Of a stretch of 64,000 bases of DNA, positions 11,017-23,472 are shown piece by piece. Where the stretch lies: NCBI GenBank assembly GCA_948144175.1, contig CANXME010000233.1:372001-436000 (forward strand). The letters are read 5' to 3'. The stretch comes from Closterium sp. NIES-65 (taxonomy: Eukaryota > Streptophyta > Zygnematophyceae > Desmidiales > Closteriaceae). The number at the start of each line of letters is the position of its first letter. The first letter of the stretch is position 1. The position numbers were made by a program, and so were the translations under genes. A model generated the notes under the pieces. It did no database searches. It saw nothing but the letters and a program-made list of their open reading frames with translations, and was not told the DNA's origin.

Positions 11017-12943
11017 TTAGGAGCCAGGTGGCATGGAGTTCCGTATGAATGAAGGTTGGTTGGGTTCTGGGAAATGAAAGAAGCAGTGTGATTGGGCCAG
11101 CTTGGCTAATCGGATGCCTTTGGCTCGTTTCTTCTTGGAGCCCTTGGAATAGCGCCAATAGAGGATTTTGTGGGCGAGAAGAAAATAGTGAAGCACTTGA
11201 AATAATGCATCAGCTGTCTTGGTGGTGACCTGCTTGTATCGGAAATAGCACCGCGCGTTCCAAATGGTCTTGGCTGCTGCACCAACGAGTAAGCTCCATG
11301 GGGCTCCTTGCCCCGCTACCGTCGACAATGGGAAGAGCGTCAGTTGTGGAGCGGTGGAAATTCCCAGGTGTCTGCGGGCAGTGCGCTGTAGAGCATCGAT
11401 GATGGGTCTTGCAACGCCGCATTCGAAGATGAGGTGTGAGAGAGTCTCGAGGTGGCCGTTGGAGCATCGTGCGCACACTCTTTTATTGCGAGCGAAGCTG
11501 AATCTGGACCCGGACGGAAGCGCCAGCGCGTACAGGCGGAAAAGCACATCCCGTTGTGACGATGGTTGTTCCGAGAGAAATGCATGCTTGTAATCCAGGA
11601 AAAGGTTAGGTCCGGGGCTGGGAAGAAGGTTCCTCCACCTGTGTGGGTGGGTGAGTTCCTGCCGAGAGTATAGTAGGTCTTGTATTGCAGCTAGAGACGG
11701 GAAGCCTTTCTGTAATAGCACGAGTCTAGCTGCCAGACTTGCCCTTGAGCAAAAGGAGCCCCCAAGCCATCGGTCGAAGACATGGACCGGGACCGTTTCA
11801 CCAGAGGAGAGAAGGCGGCGCGCCCTCGCTTCTTTCGCAATACGCCCTGTTGAGTCTATATCAAAGACATTAGCAAAAAAGGTACCATCAGGGAGAGAAA
11901 CATCCACTTCAAAGGCACATCTCGGCGGGGCGTGCATGTCGGCAGCCAGAAGATCCCAGTCACCTGCATAGAGTGGAACGAGAATGTGGGAGGAGGCAAG
12001 GGCAGCCCACCATTCATCTGGCATAGCATCATATTTCCTTCAAGATCCTGTGACTACATGGGTACATTTTCGGAGGGTATTGGGCCATAACTTCAGCGTC
12101 CGTGAGGCGACGGGCTCCGGTGGCATCGCGGCGAACAATATGGCGCACCTCCTCGACTAGCAGAAAAGCTTCGTCACGAATCCGTCTGAATGGCCGTTGA
12201 TCCGCCTTGAGAACGAAGCGGTTATAAAGGCACAGGCTCTGCCAATATGCACCAGAACTTCTGTCGTGGGGAGGAGATTTTCAGAGAAATTTCCATCATG
12301 CACTTGACTTCCTCACGAAGGCGTAGGGGGATGGAAGGGGGGAGGGCTGGAACAAAATCAGAATGTAGGAGGTACCCATGCAGACCGAAAGGAAGTGGAA
12401 CGCACGTCCTGGCGACAGAGGCTCTGAGGAGGGGGGAGAAACGACGGAGAGCTCGTTGAATATTTAGTGCCGTAATTTGGCTAAACCCGGGTCGAATAGC
12501 TCCTAGCCCACCATGTTCGGTCTTGTTGGAAAATGACCATGTGGGTGAGGAGCCGTGTGGTACGCCCAGCCGATTTATACTTGGATGCAGACAGGAATTT
12601 CCCTACCATATCGTCCAGAGCTTTGGTGGTGGGGGAAGGGGGGGGGGGGGGGGGGGGGGGGGGGTGCAAGCGTCATGGGAAGGAGAGGGCCGAGTTCAGG
12701 TTTTCCGAGGCCAACATTTTTCGGCAGGAGGAGGTGGCATGGAGGTGGGAAAGAAGATTAGCAGAGCACTTGATTTTTGTGAGCGCATGGTATCATGTTA
12801 TGTCCGTCCGTCCTGAGCTTCCTACAAAAATGCAGAGAATCCGCTCGAACTCCGAAGCTTGGCGGATAGGGATATATCCTGCTCGGAAACTGTTGGGTCG
12901 ACGTTAAAAGGGATAAGGGAACATTTAGCCCAATTGGGGTGTT
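11017..12943 (-). pseudogene. LINE-1, C-terminal half of ORF2
   Basis: Downstream half of a non-LTR retrotransposon ORF2. The 335-codon frame at 11017-12024 carries the zinc-binding C-terminal motif typical of plant LINEs (CARCSNGHLETLSHLIFEC, about 11440-11500). Upstream, 12025-12943 still reads as LINE protein in shifting frames (for example a block containing GLGAIRPGFSQITALNIQRA near 12400-12510), so this copy has frameshifts and stops and is dead. A run of about 27 G sits at 12638-12664 inside it. The reverse transcriptase half continues at 14980 beyond the LTR element inserted at 12949-14974. The role of the intact protein family is nicking target DNA and copying its own RNA there. Confidence 0.8.
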
Positions 12944-12948
12944 CTCCT

Positions 12949-14974
12949 TGTTGAGATAGTAAGAGTAGGGCCTAGGCTTAGTAGCCTAGGCCAAAGGGAG
13001 TCGAGAGAGTTTAGGCAAAGAGTGGGGAGTTCACTATTGAGCGAGGTACAAATAGCAAACAAAGCATGCAAAGAAGGTGCACCACCAACAAGTTTATAAT
13101 AACTACACTAACTACAGCTATAGGCAGTTACAGATATATTCTAACACTCCCCCATAACTGCCTGCAGCAGAAGCTAATGCAGAGACACCCCCTGAAGGGG
13201 TACACCAAGCGCAGCAGAAGGAGAGGGCAAGTGAGGAGGAGGGACTATATGAGGAGAAGCTGCTGGCAGGTGAAGCTGCTGGCTCTAAGGCGGCTGCTTC
13301 TTGGAACCTTCCTCAGTCCTCCAACTCCCCCTTCCACACTCCTCGACAACCCTAGCACCTCTCCCCCAGCTCCCCCACACCCTCACACCCACCCCCCCTC
13401 CCCCAGCGGTAGCTGCAGCAGTGGGAGAGAAAGGAGGAGGGGAAGGGGATCACACACACCCATCACCCCCATACCCGCCACCCCCATAGCCTCCGTTCCA
13501 CGGCTGCACGCGCAGCAGGGAGACGAAGAAGGGGGAGGGGGAAGAGCAGGGGCAGCATAGGCATGGGCAGAGCAGCCGCGCGTGCAGGGCAACAGCGCGG
13601 AGCAGGGCAGGGCAGCCGCGCATGCAGGGCAACAGCGCGGAGCAGAGCAGGGGCAGCAATAGGCGGCAACGGGCAGCACAGGCACGGGCAGCAACGGGCG
13701 GCAACGGGCAGCACAGACACGGGCAGCAACGGGCGGCAACGGGCAGCACAGGCACGGGCAGCACAGGCACGGGCAGCAACAGGCGGCAACGGGCAGCACA
13801 GGCACGGGCAGCAACGGGCGGCAACGGGCAGCACAGGCACGGGCAGCAGCGGGCGGCAACAGGCACAGGCAGCAACGGGCGGCAACAGGCAGCACAAGCA
13901 CGGGCAGCAACAGGCAGCACAGGCACGGGCAGCAACGGGCGGCAACGGGCAGCACAGGCACGGGCAGCAACAGGCGGCAACGGGCAGCACAGGCACGGGC
14001 AGCAACGGGCGGCAACGGGCAGCACAGGCACGGGCAGCAACGGGCGGCAACGGGCAGCACAGGCACGGGCAGCAACGGGCAGCAACAGGCAGCACAGGCA
14101 CAGGCAGCAACGGGCGGCAACAGGCAGCACAGGCACGGGCAGCAACAGGCAGCACAGGCACGGGCAGCAACGGGCGGCAACGGGCAGCACAGGCACGGGC
14201 AGCAACAGGCGGCAACTGGCAGCACAGGCGCGGGCAGCAACAGGCAGCAACGGGCAGCACAGGCACAGGCAGCAACGGGCGGCAACAGGCAGCACAGGCA
14301 CGGGCAGCAACGGGCGGCAACGGGCAGTACAGGCACGGGCAGCAACGGGCGGCAACAGGCAGCACAGGCACGGGCAGCAACAGGCAGCACAGGGAGGAAG
14401 CCGTACCGAGTCCAGGAACGGCGGCGCATGCAGCTGCAGGGTCGGCGCCGTGGGCTGCTGCTGAGGTCCAGGGGCGGCTTCACCAGGGGCAGCTGCTCCA
14501 GGGGCCAGGGGCGGGTGCTCTGGGTCCAGGGGCGGCTGCAACAGGGGCGGCTGCACCAGGGGCCAAGGGCGGCTGCGGAGGTCCAGGGGCGGCTGCACCG
14601 GGGGCGGCTGCTCCAGGGGCCAGGGGCGGCTGCTCTGGGTCCAAGGGCGGCTGCTCCAGGCACGGGCGAGAAAAATACGCCGCGCGCCCGAGGCGCGCGG
14701 CAAGACGATAGGCAGCGGAAGCAAATTGGTGGGCCCGTTAAGGAAGGCACCAGGAAGGTACCTACTCTGAATACCATGCTGAGATTGTAAGAGTAGGGCC
14801 TAGGCTTAGTAGCCTAGGCCAAAGGGAGTCGAGAGAGTTTAGGCAAAGAGTGGGGAGTTCACTATTGAGCGAGGTACAAATAGCAAACAAAGCATGCAAA
14901 GAAGGTGCACCACCAACAAGTTTATAATAACTACACTAACTACAGCTACAGGCAGTTACATATATATTCTAACA
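12949..14974 (-). mobile_element. Non-autonomous LTR retrotransposon E, inserted in LINE-1
   Basis: Two 198-bp LTRs (12949-13146 and 14777-14974; minus strand TGTTAG...CA) differ at about four positions, so this insertion is older than A to D. A perfect target duplication ctcct lies at 12944-12948 and 14975-14979, and removing the element rejoins LINE-1 protein sequence. On the minus strand a primer-binding site (TGGTATTCAGAG) follows the 5' LTR and a polypurine tract (TATGGGGGAG) precedes the 3' LTR. The leader has the two hairpins and the GGGCCCACC string of the copia elements (14679-14762). The interior is mostly tandem repeat with no retroelement protein, so copying was presumably done in trans by a copia relative. 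Confidence 0.88.
13563..14400. repeat. Tandem array inside element E
   Basis: About 840 bp made of 10- and 15-bp blocks (gggcagcaac, gggcggcaac, gggcagcacaggcac) arranged as a roughly 35-bp higher-order unit. Both strands are open in several frames (Gly-Ser-Asn-Gly-Arg-Gln on plus, Cys/Pro/Ala-rich on minus, up to 464 codons). These are repeat artefacts. It occupies the leader, the same place as the GC-rich arrays of elements A to D. Confidence 0.85.
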
Positions 14975-14979
14975 CTCCT

Positions 14980-15567
14980 GAAACCGAGGCAAAGGAGAGG
15001 AGGGCGTGGGAGGCAATGCGGAGTTCGTAGTCTGAATTGAGGAAGATTGTGACATCATCGGCATAGCATGCCATTAGGCGATTCTGGGTGCGGGAGATAG
15101 GGAAACCGGGAAAGAAACAAGAGGTGTAACGATGGAAAACTTCCACCACGCATAAGAAGAGGAGAGGAGCCAGTGAGCAGCCCTGTCGGACTCCGGTCAG
15201 AACGGGAATGGGGGGGCCGTAGAGGCTATTTACAGAGATTCGAGTTGAAGTGCCAGAATGCATGAGTCGAAGACACTGAATAAATGGGGCAGGGAGGCCT
15301 AGTTGCGATAGGCAAGAAAACAAGAACTCTCAGTCAACCATGTCATAGGCCTTGCGAATGTCAACAGTAAGGGCAAGAAGAGGCAAGGGTTGAGCAGTAG
15401 CCCAGTCGAAGATGTCCAGACTGTCATTTAGCGTATCTTTGATTTTCCGAGATTTGATCAAAGCGGTTTGCGAGTGATGGATGAGAGAGGGCAGGAGGGG
15501 TTGGAGTCTGTTAGCCAAGCATATTGCCAGAATCTTATCATCAGATTCCATCAAAATCTTTTTTATT
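14980..15567 (-). pseudogene. LINE-1, reverse transcriptase part
   Basis: Reverse transcriptase of the LINE interrupted by element E. Blocks in order on the minus strand: a fingers region with LANRLQPLLPSLIHHSQTAL (about 15500), then LTVDIRKAYDMVD (about 15340-15370), GVRQGCSLAPLLF (about 15180) and the catalytic CYADDVTIFL (about 15050-15090). Reading continues to ...SFASVSG at the element E insertion point and picks up again at 12943. A stop or frame change separates 15330 from 15323. The upstream end at about 15567 is abrupt, with no endonuclease in the same orientation. Confidence 0.85.
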
Positions 15568-15967
15568 TTGCACCCCTCGCTGAGCGACTACTCGATGCTG
15601 ATTACATTTCGGTTTCCAGTGATGTGTCAGATCACGATCTCTCGCCATACTGCGCTCTTCAATGCCAAATATCGCTCCGCGACCCTGGCGCCTCCCTTCT
15701 TGGGTTGGGTTGGGTTATCGAGGTGGTTTCACATGTTTGAGCTTGTGAAATTCTGGTGACTCAGCTGATGCACTACTGTATATTTCATGTGCAATTTGCG
15801 TCAGCTCCAGAAAACGAGACGAAAGCGATAAACAAAACGCGCGTTCTCCATAATAGCTAAGTCGTAAAACACGGACCTACACAATACGTAACCACATAAT
15901 ACATGCTGATATTCTTTAGTCGCAGTTCCACATAATTGAGCATTATGTGTGAGATAGAAGAAGCACA
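15568..15967. other. Short spacer with possible inverted LINE piece
   Basis: No complete gene. The plus-strand frame at about 15568-15690 contains LLDADYISVSSDVSDHD, which faintly resembles the end of a LINE endonuclease (the S-D-H motif) in the orientation opposite to LINE-1. The remainder to 15967 is AT-rich and featureless and ends at the target duplication of element B. Confidence 0.35.
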
Positions 15968-16090
15968 TGAGGAAATTAGAACGAGAATGAGAGTGACTAT
16001 GGAATGAAAGTGATACAAATATGCAACCCTAGAAATGTGTACCCCATATGGGCTACCCCACTAAAGCCTAGACAACATTATAATTTGACA
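15968..16090 (-). repeat. 3' LTR of copia B
   Basis: 123 bp, on the minus strand TGTCAAATTATAATG...CTCA, identical to 23345-23467. Confidence 0.93.
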
Positions 16091-16302
16091 CACCCCCATA
16101 GGCAAAGTGGGGGAGAACAAGGGGTCACAAGACCAGTCAAGCAAAGCAAAGCAAAGCTCAGGGTGGATCACAAAGTCACCACACATTCCGAGCACAAGTT
16201 CAAGGCCAGAAGGCCAGCTCACATGCAGGAGTACACATATATATATATAAGAGGCTAAGCAAACAAGAGCAGGTGTATATATATGTGACAGTACAAGCAA
16301 GG

Positions 16303-19300
16303 TCAAGAAGTGAGCAAGTGAGGCAAGACAGGCACAAGACCAAGCTGAGTACAGAAGCGCTGATGATCACAAGGCGCAAGTGCCTTGGTGAAAACATCAG
16401 CAGTGTTGGCCTCAGAGGCCACGTACGCAAGCCGCAACTGACCACGCTGCTGTAGCTCACGAGCAAGGAAGTAGCGAAGAGCAATGTGCTTTGTTCTGTG
16501 CTCCAGTCTCTGCTCTCGACAGAAGACCAGCATGGCCTTGTTGTCTACGTACAGGACTGGAGGAGAACGAGGCGGCTCTCCAAGGTCGGTCAACAGGTAG
16601 GTGAGCCAGCGAAGCTCCTGTGCAGCCATGGCCCCGGCGTAGATCTCGGCCTCACAACTGGAGCCGAGAACAGAAGACGAGCGAGTAGCCCGCCACGAAA
16701 CAGAGCCGGAACCAAGGCTGAAGGTGTAACCCTGTGACGACCGCTGCGTAGCCTGGTCGTCAGCCCAAGAAGCGTCCGCGTGCCCAGTGAGGACCACTGG
16801 ACTCTGCCCTCCAAGCACTAGCCCCATGCCCGACGTACTGCACAAGTAGCGCAACACCCTCTTCGCTGCAGCCATGTGCTCTATTCTGTGTCTCCCAGGA
16901 GCAACATAGCGTGCAAGAATGCTAAGAGGGTATGCAAGGTCAGGTCGAGTGCAGGTCATCAGGTACATGAGGCAGCCAACAAGCTCTGGGTACGGGCCAC
17001 TCGACTCTACGGACTCATCCGAAGGCAGAGCTGAGAGCGAGTGGCGAGTAGGCAGAGGAGTGGCCTGAGGCGAGGAGTACGTGAAGCCGAAGCGCTGAAG
17101 GACCTGCTGCACCATGTGTGACTAAGTCAGGGTAATGGTGCGGCGTGCTCTGTCCCGGGTGATCTGCAAGCCAAGGTAGCTGCGCAGTTCACCCAGGATT
17201 GTGCACGTGTGCCTCTTCTGCAGCTCGGACTTCACGTGGGCGAGTCCAGCAGTGTCAGCAGTGGCAAAGACCAAGTCGTCGACGTACACGAGGATGTAGA
17301 ACGGCGGTAGAGAGGTGTCGGTGCGTAGAAACAGCGACGGGTCAGCAGTAGAGGGAGCAAACCCAAGAGCCGCAAGCGTAGTCCTCAGTGTGTCGTGCCA
17401 CTCGCGCGGTGCCTGGCGGAGACCGTAGACTGGCCGTCGGAGGCTCCACTGGGTGCCAAGAGGGAAAGTCCCAGTGAAGCCAGGTGGACGGCGCAGCCAG
17501 ATCTCCTCGTGCAGGCTACCCTGCAGGAAAGCAGTGCTGAAGTCAAGGGAGTAAAGCTCGTAGTCACGCTGAGCGGCTATGTGTAGCAGCACCCGAAGAG
17601 TGGTCATCTTTGGGGTGGGAGAGAAGGTCTGAAAGTAGTCAACTCCCTGCCGCTGACTGAAGCCACGAGCCACGTACCGCGCCTTGAAGACAGGCGGAGA
17701 GCCCGGCGGCCGCTTCACCCTGAAGATCCACATGCCACTGACGATGTTCGCCCCAGGTGGGGGAACCGCGTCAACGTAGGTACCTGTGGACTTCCAGGAA
17801 GCCATCTCTGCATCCATAGCTGCCTGCCACTGAGAGGAGTAGGGACCCTCTACGGCCTCCGCGTAAGAGCGCGGAGTCGGGATGTCAAGTGCATCCGGGT
17901 CTCCCTCAGGGGTAAGCAGTATGGACACGAGATGAGGTGAAGCAGCAGCCAGACACTGTAACTCCTCCTGCCTGTCCTCAAGGACGTCCGTGCCAAGAGC
18001 ACACTCACCCTCGACGGACGGAGGACAGACAGACGCAGACTCAGCAACGAGACTAGCAGCGTAGTCTAGACGACAGCGAGCAGCAAAGTCGACGAGCTCA
18101 GCAACAAGAGCAGACGCAGCAGTGGACTCAAAAGAGGGGTCAGTGACGACAGTAGCAAGGAGACGCGTGACAGTAGGACTGGCAGCACGAAGAGAGTCCG
18201 ACTCCGGGTCGGCAAGGGCAGGAAGAGAGGACTCAGGAGGAGAAGGCAAAGGGGCACGCAGAGGAGCAGTGGACGGACGCAGAGACATCCGGTGCGTGCC
18301 AGGGACAGGAGGAGGACGCTGACGCGAACCGGGACAACTAGCGCGAGCAGCACGAACCGGCGACGCAGGACGAGACGCAGGCTCACGACGCTCAGCAAGA
18401 CCTCCAGTAGGACCAGTGTAGGGAGAAGGAGCAGGCAGTGGGGAGGCCGGCGGTAACTGTGACTGTGACTGGACAGGCGGTGGACACTCTAAGGGAGGAG
18501 GAAGACCAAGAACCTGCTGAAGGAGCGGAACAAAGTATGGCCGAGGCCGCGAGGCGACTCCAGACACAGCACGGACAGCACTAGCACCCCCAGTGGCAGC
18601 ACCAACGCCAACAGCACCTCCAGCTCTAGTACCTCCAGCAGCACCAGCAGCACCCGCAGCAGGACCGCCGCTAGGACTGACAGCAGTAGCCTCAGCGCCA
18701 ACATCCTCAGCAGCTCCGACTCCAGTCGCACTCGCAGGCCCAGCAGCTCCAGTACTCCCAGGGCTAGCACCTCCGAGATCGGCGGCACCAGCACCCTCAG
18801 CAGCCGAAGAAGCACCAGCTCCTGCATTACGCCTCCAGCGCCGGGCAAACCACTCGCGCAGCTCCTATGGAGAGAGTGGCTCCCGCCGAGACGAAGCACC
18901 CGGAGAACAAGAAGGCTTAGCACCGCCAGACGCCACACGAGCAGGTCCAGCGGCCGCGGGCTCCGCACCCCCAGGCTCAGCAGCTCCAGACTCAGTACTC
19001 CCACGCTCAGCAGCTCCAGACGCAGGACCCCCAGGCTGAGCAGCTCCAGACGCAGCACCCCCAGGCGAAGGACCCCCAGGCTCAGCACCCTCAGTCGTAG
19101 CACCCCCAGGCTCAGTACCCCCAGGCTCAGCACCCACTGGCGCAGAACCCCCAGAGTCAGCACCCCCAGGCTCAGCACCCGCAGCAGTACCAGAGTCACC
19201 AGCAACCTCGACCGGCTCGACTGCATCTACCTGGGACACACCTGAAGGGGCAGGACCCTGAGGGGGGAGGGGGTCTACCGGGGGGGGACCTGGCACAAGG

Positions 19301-21173
19301 AAGTGCGGTGGCGGGGGGAGGGAAGGAGTGCGGTACGGGAAGAGGCGGTAGTAGGGGACTGACTCGTTGAACGTGATGTCCTCGGAGGACAGAAGACGAC
19401 GAGAGGTGGGGTGGTAGAACTGCCACCCAGGGGCGTCAGGGGGGAAGCCAAGGAAGACACAGGGAGCAGCACGAGGGGACAGCTTGTCCGCAGACAAGTC
19501 GCGGACAAACGCCCGAGATCCCCAGACACGGAACGCAGACGCATCGCCGACCTTCCCCGTCCACAGCAAGGCTGGGGAGGTCTCCGGCCTGGAGACCCTG
19601 GGGTGAAGGTTGATCTGATGCGCCGCGTACCGAACCGCAAACGGCCACAGAAAATGGGGGGCAGCCGCATGCATCATGGACGTACGAGCGACGTCCATGA
19701 CCATGCCAATGCGGCGCTCAGCAATCCCATTTTGCTGTGGAGAGTCCGGAAGTGTAAAGGTATGGCGGATGCCTCGCGCACGGCAGTAGGCTCGCAGAAG
19801 GCCAGAGGAGAACTCTCCGCCTCGGTCAGAGTGCAGACGCAGAACAGGAAAGTCCGAGCCGAAGCTCCTCCTGAGCTGGAGACGAGCTGCGCGGATCCAG
19901 TCGATCAACACCTCAGTGACATCACCCTTGCTGCGCAAGGGGAAGACGGAGGTGTAACGCGAGTAGTCGTCAACCACCAGCAGGAAGTAGCGCTCGTGAC
20001 CCTGTCCACGGACGCGGGCCGGGCCCCACACGTCCATGTGAAGCGTCTGCAGCGGGGCCTTTGTCGGGGGAAACTAAGAGGAGTGAGGGGCAGCCCGGAG
20101 CCGCCCCTCGACACAGGGAACACAGGAAGGACCACGCCCTAGAGGAAGGGGAGGGAGGGACCGGGGGAGACCAGAGACAAGGACACGGGAAGCCATGCCT
20201 CGGAGACGAGGCAGGGAGGGGTGACCAAGACGCTGGTGCCACAGGAGAGTCTCGTGAGACAGGAGGCGACACGAGCAGGGGGCAGACTCAGGACCAGACC
20301 TGGACGCTGCAGCAAACACCTGACCCGACGCAGCTACCTGGCTAAACGCAGGGACAGGAGGAGACCCAGTGGTCAGGGTGTAGAGGCTCGACCCCGGCCG
20401 ACGCGTAAACGTGGCCAGGTGCCGGCCTGTGCGAGCGTCCGAGCAGTGGGTCACCCGCTGACTCGCAGGAGTAAACTGGTGAACCCCCATATCCTGCAGG
20501 TCAGCACCACTCACCAAGTTCGTAGAGAACGAGGGGAGGTAAAGACCAGACAAGGTGCCAGAGGGGGCAGCCGGACACGGGAGGACAGTGGAGAAGTGAG
20601 AGAGGACAGGATCCCCTGAGGGGTCTGCCAGGGAGACTGCAACCGGCCGACCAAGCGGCGTGAGTGTGGTGCGGTCTCGAAAGAAGGAGCGAGAAGCCCC
20701 TGAGTCAAGTGTGAAGGTGAGGGAGGCCAAAGCCGACGTGGTACCTGAGAGCGCAGACTCACCAGCACCTGATGGCGCAGACGCTCTGGCACCTAGAGCA
20801 GCAGCCTCACCAGCACCTAGAGCAGCAGTACCAATACCCGGATCGGGCGGGAAACACAGGTAACAGTCACCCTCATCACTAATAGTCACAGCATACATGG
20901 CAGCAAGGATAGCATCAAAGTCAAGATCATAGATAGCTACGCCTGCCCTAGAAAGCTCTCCCCAGCGGGAGAACTCACTGGCCTCCGGGAACTGCTGACG
21001 CCAAGCGTCCGTCAGGCGGCCAAAGCAGCGCTGGGTGGGGTGGGCACCCCCACACTGCTCACCCGCGCGGTCGCCGGAGCGAAGGATGTAGGTGCACGGA
21101 CCAAAACCCCCACCACGCTGACGCTGCGCGTACCACTCACGGAGCTGCTGAGGGGGGGGGAATGTCCCGAGAA

Positions 21174-21205
<32 letters not shown>

Positions 21206-22241
21206 TTGACCACCACCAGGGCTGCTCCGCTGCGAAGCGCCACCCGGACCACCGCCACCTCCTCCACCACCGCCTCCTCCACCTCCGCCACCACCGCCGC
21301 CTCCGCTAGCACCGCCGCCGCCTCCGCCGCCTCCGCCTCCACTGCTGCCACCGACACCTCCACCCCCGCCACCACTCCCACCGCCACCCCCACTCCCTCC
21401 GCCGCCTCCACCGCCACCTCCACCGCCCTCGCTAGCTCCACCCACGCCCTTGCCCCCCTTGCCCTTGCCAGAGCGGCGTCTCCCGCTAGGGGCAGACGCC
21501 GCACCGACCGACTCAAGACCAACGAGGTCGCCCGCAGCGGCAGAGGCGAAAGAGGGCAAAAGGGGGGAAGGAGAACACCCCTCAAAGATGGGGGTGCGAG
21601 GGTCACCACGAGAGGCTCCTACAGCGACTAACTCTTCTCCGCTGCTAGGAGGGCCTTCTCTAAGAGGTCAACAGTGAGAGTGGTGGGACAGACTGAGAGG
21701 AAGTGGTCCCTGACTACACGAAGGGAGTCAGGGAGGCGGGTGACTATATAATAGAGAGTGATGTACATGGGGGGGGGGGGTTCTTGGCGCAGAACTCAGC
21801 AGGAAGCGCGGCGCGGTAGCGAGTGTCACTAGTGCGGAGGTGCGTAATGAGGTCAGCGACTGTGGGAAAGGCAGCAAGGTCAGGGAAGAGGTACGGTAGC
21901 ATGAGGCGGCTCAGTGCAGTAGTGGCAGGGGAAGAGTAGCGCGCAACTACAGCGTCGTACAAGGTCTGAGCACTCTTGTACTGACTAAAGTGCGCGCGCT
22001 CAGTGGTAGGAAGGTGGCAACGCACAGCAAGACGTGCAGCAGCATCGCGCGTGGCCCACTGGGAGCAAACAGTGGGGTCAGCATCAGCAGCAGAGGCAGG
22101 AGAGGCACCAGAGGTGAGGTCAAAGAGAGAGAGACCGTCTGCCCTATCGCACTGTAAGAACAGCTGCAGGTCGTCGACCCCGACCTCAAAGTCAATGGCT
22201 CGACCCTCAGCGTCAAACGCAAGGACACTAGGGGTAGCCAT
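16303..22241 (-). pseudogene. Gag-Pol region of copia B
   Basis: Broken polyprotein of the same family as A and C. On the minus strand, Gag begins at 22241 (MATPSVLAFDAEG) and is followed by the Gly-rich tract (about 21230-21460), Cys/His motif (about 21030-21100), protease with LDSGAS (about 20700), integrase with HSDRGGEF and PQQNGIAERR (about 19720-20040), reverse transcriptase with YVDD (about 17280) and RNase H (about 16320-16800). About four or five breaks are present. It differs from A and C mainly in the repetitive linkers. Confidence 0.88.
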
Positions 22242-22379
22242 GACAACAGTAGACTAGCAGTACCAACTGTAGGACAGGGGCAGTGCAGTGACAGAAGCGC
22301 TGCTCTCACCAGACAGGGCGGTTCGGGCAGCTCAGTAGCACAGCAACACGGCAACACGGCTGCTCGGACGGCTCAGCAG

Positions 22380-23344
22380 CAACTGCGGCTCTGCGGCACC
22401 AGCGGCTCGGCTCCTCAGGTGGCTCGGGCGGCTCGGGCGGGTCGGGCGGCTCGGCTCCTCAGCGGCTCAGGCGGCTCGGGCGGCTCGGGCAGGTCGGGCG
22501 GCTCGGGCTGCTCGGGCGGCTCGGCTCCTCAGCGGCTCAGGCGGCTCGGGCGGCTCGGGCGGCTCGGGCGGCTCGGGCGGCGCGGGCGGTGTAGGGCGGT
22601 AGGGCCGCTGGTAGGGCGGCGGTGCCGCAAGGTAGGTGGCGGGGCCGCAGTGGGAGGGGCGGCGGGGCCGGAGTGAAGGGTGGCGGGGCCGCCGTGAAGG
22701 GCGGCGGGGCCGCTGAGAAGGGCGGCGGGCCCGCAGTGAGAGAGGCGGCGGGGCCGCAGAGAAGGGCGGCGGGGCCGCTGAGAAGGGCGGCGGGGCCGCA
22801 GCGAGAGAGGCGGCGGGGCCGTAGCGAAGGGCGGCGGGGCCACTGAGACGGGCGGCGGGGCTGCAGCGAAGGGCGGCGGGGCCTCAGTGTGAGGCGGCGG
22901 GGCCGCAGGGAAGGGCGGCGGGGCTGCAATGTGAGGCGGCGGGGCCGCAGCGAAGGGCGGCGGGGCTGCTGAGATGGGCGGTGGGGCCGTAGCGAAGGGC
23001 GGCGGGGCCGCTGAGAAGGGCGGCGGGGCCGCAGCGAGAGAGGCGTCGGGGCCGCAGTAAAGGGCGGCGGGGCCGCTGAGACGGGCGGCGGGGCCGCAAT
23101 GAAGGGCGGAGGGGCCGCAGTGAAGGGCTGCGGGGCCGCAGCGAAGGGCGGCGGAGCCGCAACGAAGGGCGGCGGGGCCGCAGCGACGGGCTGCGGGGCC
23201 GCTAGGGCGTTGGGGCCGTTAGGGCGGCTCGACGAAGTGAGAGCCCGGAGCGCGACTCGGGCTGAGCGCGCTTCGGGCAGGAAATAAAAACTTGATGTGG
23301 TGGGCCCTAGGCACAGTTCCCACGGGGGAACCTGCTCGATACCA
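22380..23344 (-). repeat. Leader of copia B: GC-rich arrays and hairpins
   Basis: Minus-strand leader between the primer-binding site and Gag. 22380-22590 holds gcggctcgg units, 22590-23210 holds gggcggcggggccgc units. Near the primer-binding site are hairpin 1 (GTTCCC-loop-GGGAAC, 23316-23331) and the shared string GGGCCCACC (minus strand of 23299-23307). Hairpin 2 is weaker here than in the other elements. Confidence 0.75.
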
Positions 23345-23467
23345 TGAGGAAATTAGAACGAGAATGAGAGTGACTATGGAATGAAAGTGATACAAATATG
23401 CAACCCTAGAAATGTGTACCCCATATGGGCTACCCCACTAAAGCCTAGACAACATTATAATTTGACA
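23345..23467 (-). repeat. 5' LTR of copia B
   Basis: 123 bp, identical to the other LTR of this element. The primer-binding site lies at once below 23345 on the minus strand. Confidence 0.93.
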
Positions 23468-23472
23468 GCACA

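Larger units (their letters stand above)
15968..23467 (-). mobile_element. Ty1/copia LTR retrotransposon B
   Basis: A 7.5-kb element on the minus strand. LTRs 15968-16090 and 23345-23467 are both 123 bp and read as identical, flanked by a perfect target duplication GCACA (15963-15967 and 23468-23472). The primer-binding site (TGGTATCGAGC on minus) and polypurine tract (TATGGGGGTG on minus) are in place. Gag, protease, integrase, reverse transcriptase and RNase H are all recognisable in copia order, but the coding part is broken in about four or five places. Identical LTRs mean a recent insertion. Confidence 0.93.

Noticed and set aside
13383-14790. Cys/Pro-rich frame of up to 464 codons and its Gly/Gln-rich counterpart on the other strand
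   Set aside because: They lie inside the leader array of LTR element E and mirror the 10/15-bp repeat blocks on both strands.
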